NCBI GenBank assembly: GCA_025359585.1
Contig: JANYFX010000254.1
Span: 1-5,265, forward strand
Reading direction: 5' to 3'
Source of the DNA: Rhizobacter sp.
Lineage (GTDB): Bacteria > Pseudomonadota > Gammaproteobacteria > Burkholderiales > Burkholderiaceae_C
DNA: 5,265 nt
Positions within the stretch are counted from its first letter, which is position 1, and every line of letters starts with the position of its first letter. Shown piece by piece: positions 5,187 through 5,265 of the stretch. Made by a program: the position numbers and the translations under genes. The notes under the pieces are model-generated. The model saw nothing but the letters and a program-made list of their open reading frames with translations, made no database searches and was not told the DNA's origin.

Positions 5187-5265
5187 AGGAGTTATCCATG
5201 AAGCGTTCCATCCAAAAGGGTTTCACCCTCATCGAGTTGATGATCGTTGTTGCGATCATCGGCAT
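5187..5265 (+). repeat. Direct repeat, copy 2: pilin ribosome-binding site and 5' coding end
   Basis: Identical to 4601-4679 over all 79 visible bases and cut by the window end. The ribosome-binding site here is preceded by AA rather than CT. Confidence 0.95.
5198..5265 (+). CDS. Second type IVa pilin gene, 5' fragment
   Basis: Only 68 nt (22 codons plus two bases) lie in the window. They encode the same leader MKRSIQKG and the start of the same helix (FTLIELMIVVAIIG) as the first pilin, with no base change even at silent positions. AGGAG stands 6 nt before the ATG. The 46-bp gap after the first pilin holds no complete sigma-54 promoter and no terminator, so read-through from the upstream promoter is likely. 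Whether this copy is a full pilin, a divergent paralogue or a truncated silent cassette cannot be told from the visible part. Confidence 0.9.
   Translation, partial: MKRSIQKGFTLIELMIVVAIIG

Overview
The window reads as chromosomal DNA of a high-G+C betaproteobacterium, probably order Burkholderiales (Rubrivivax/Leptothrix/Comamonadaceae-like). This rests on G+C-rich codon use, a recognisable FHA / CHASE2-cyclase / metallo-beta-lactamase-fold gene order and betaproteobacterial type IVa pilins. The genus is inferred, not shown.

Left part (1-3526, + strand): a cyclic-nucleotide signalling cluster. It begins inside a gene for an FHA-domain protein (1-426, 3' end only). A CHASE2-sensor class III adenylate cyclase follows (483-2750). 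Its stop codon overlaps the start of a class II 3',5'-cyclic-nucleotide phosphodiesterase (2747-3526). The enzyme that makes cAMP and the one predicted to destroy it are thus translationally coupled, with a phospho-threonine reader just upstream.

Middle part (3565-4268, - strand): a compact type II toxin-antitoxin module. A ribbon-helix-helix antitoxin (3996-4226) overlaps by 4 nt a VapC-like PIN-domain ribonuclease toxin (3565-3999). A -10-like TATGAT and three CATCA units at an exact 7-bp period lie just upstream of the antitoxin and look like an autoregulatory promoter/operator. The module converges on the phosphodiesterase gene across a short gap holding an imperfect G+C hairpin.

Right part (4269-5265, + strand): a long non-coding region leading into type IV pilin genes. 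It holds a 7-bp-arm dyad, a cluster of (C/G)TGTC elements resembling PilR sites, and a strong sigma-54 (-24/-12) promoter. Next is a complete type IVa major pilin gene (4612-5151). The window closes inside a second pilin gene (from 5198) whose ribosome-binding site and visible coding sequence are base-for-base identical to the first. This points to a recent tandem duplication or ongoing gene conversion.

The gene families are all known. The most interesting signals are the coupled cyclase/phosphodiesterase pair, the heptad operator of the toxin-antitoxin module, the layered pilin regulatory region and the tandem pilin genes.
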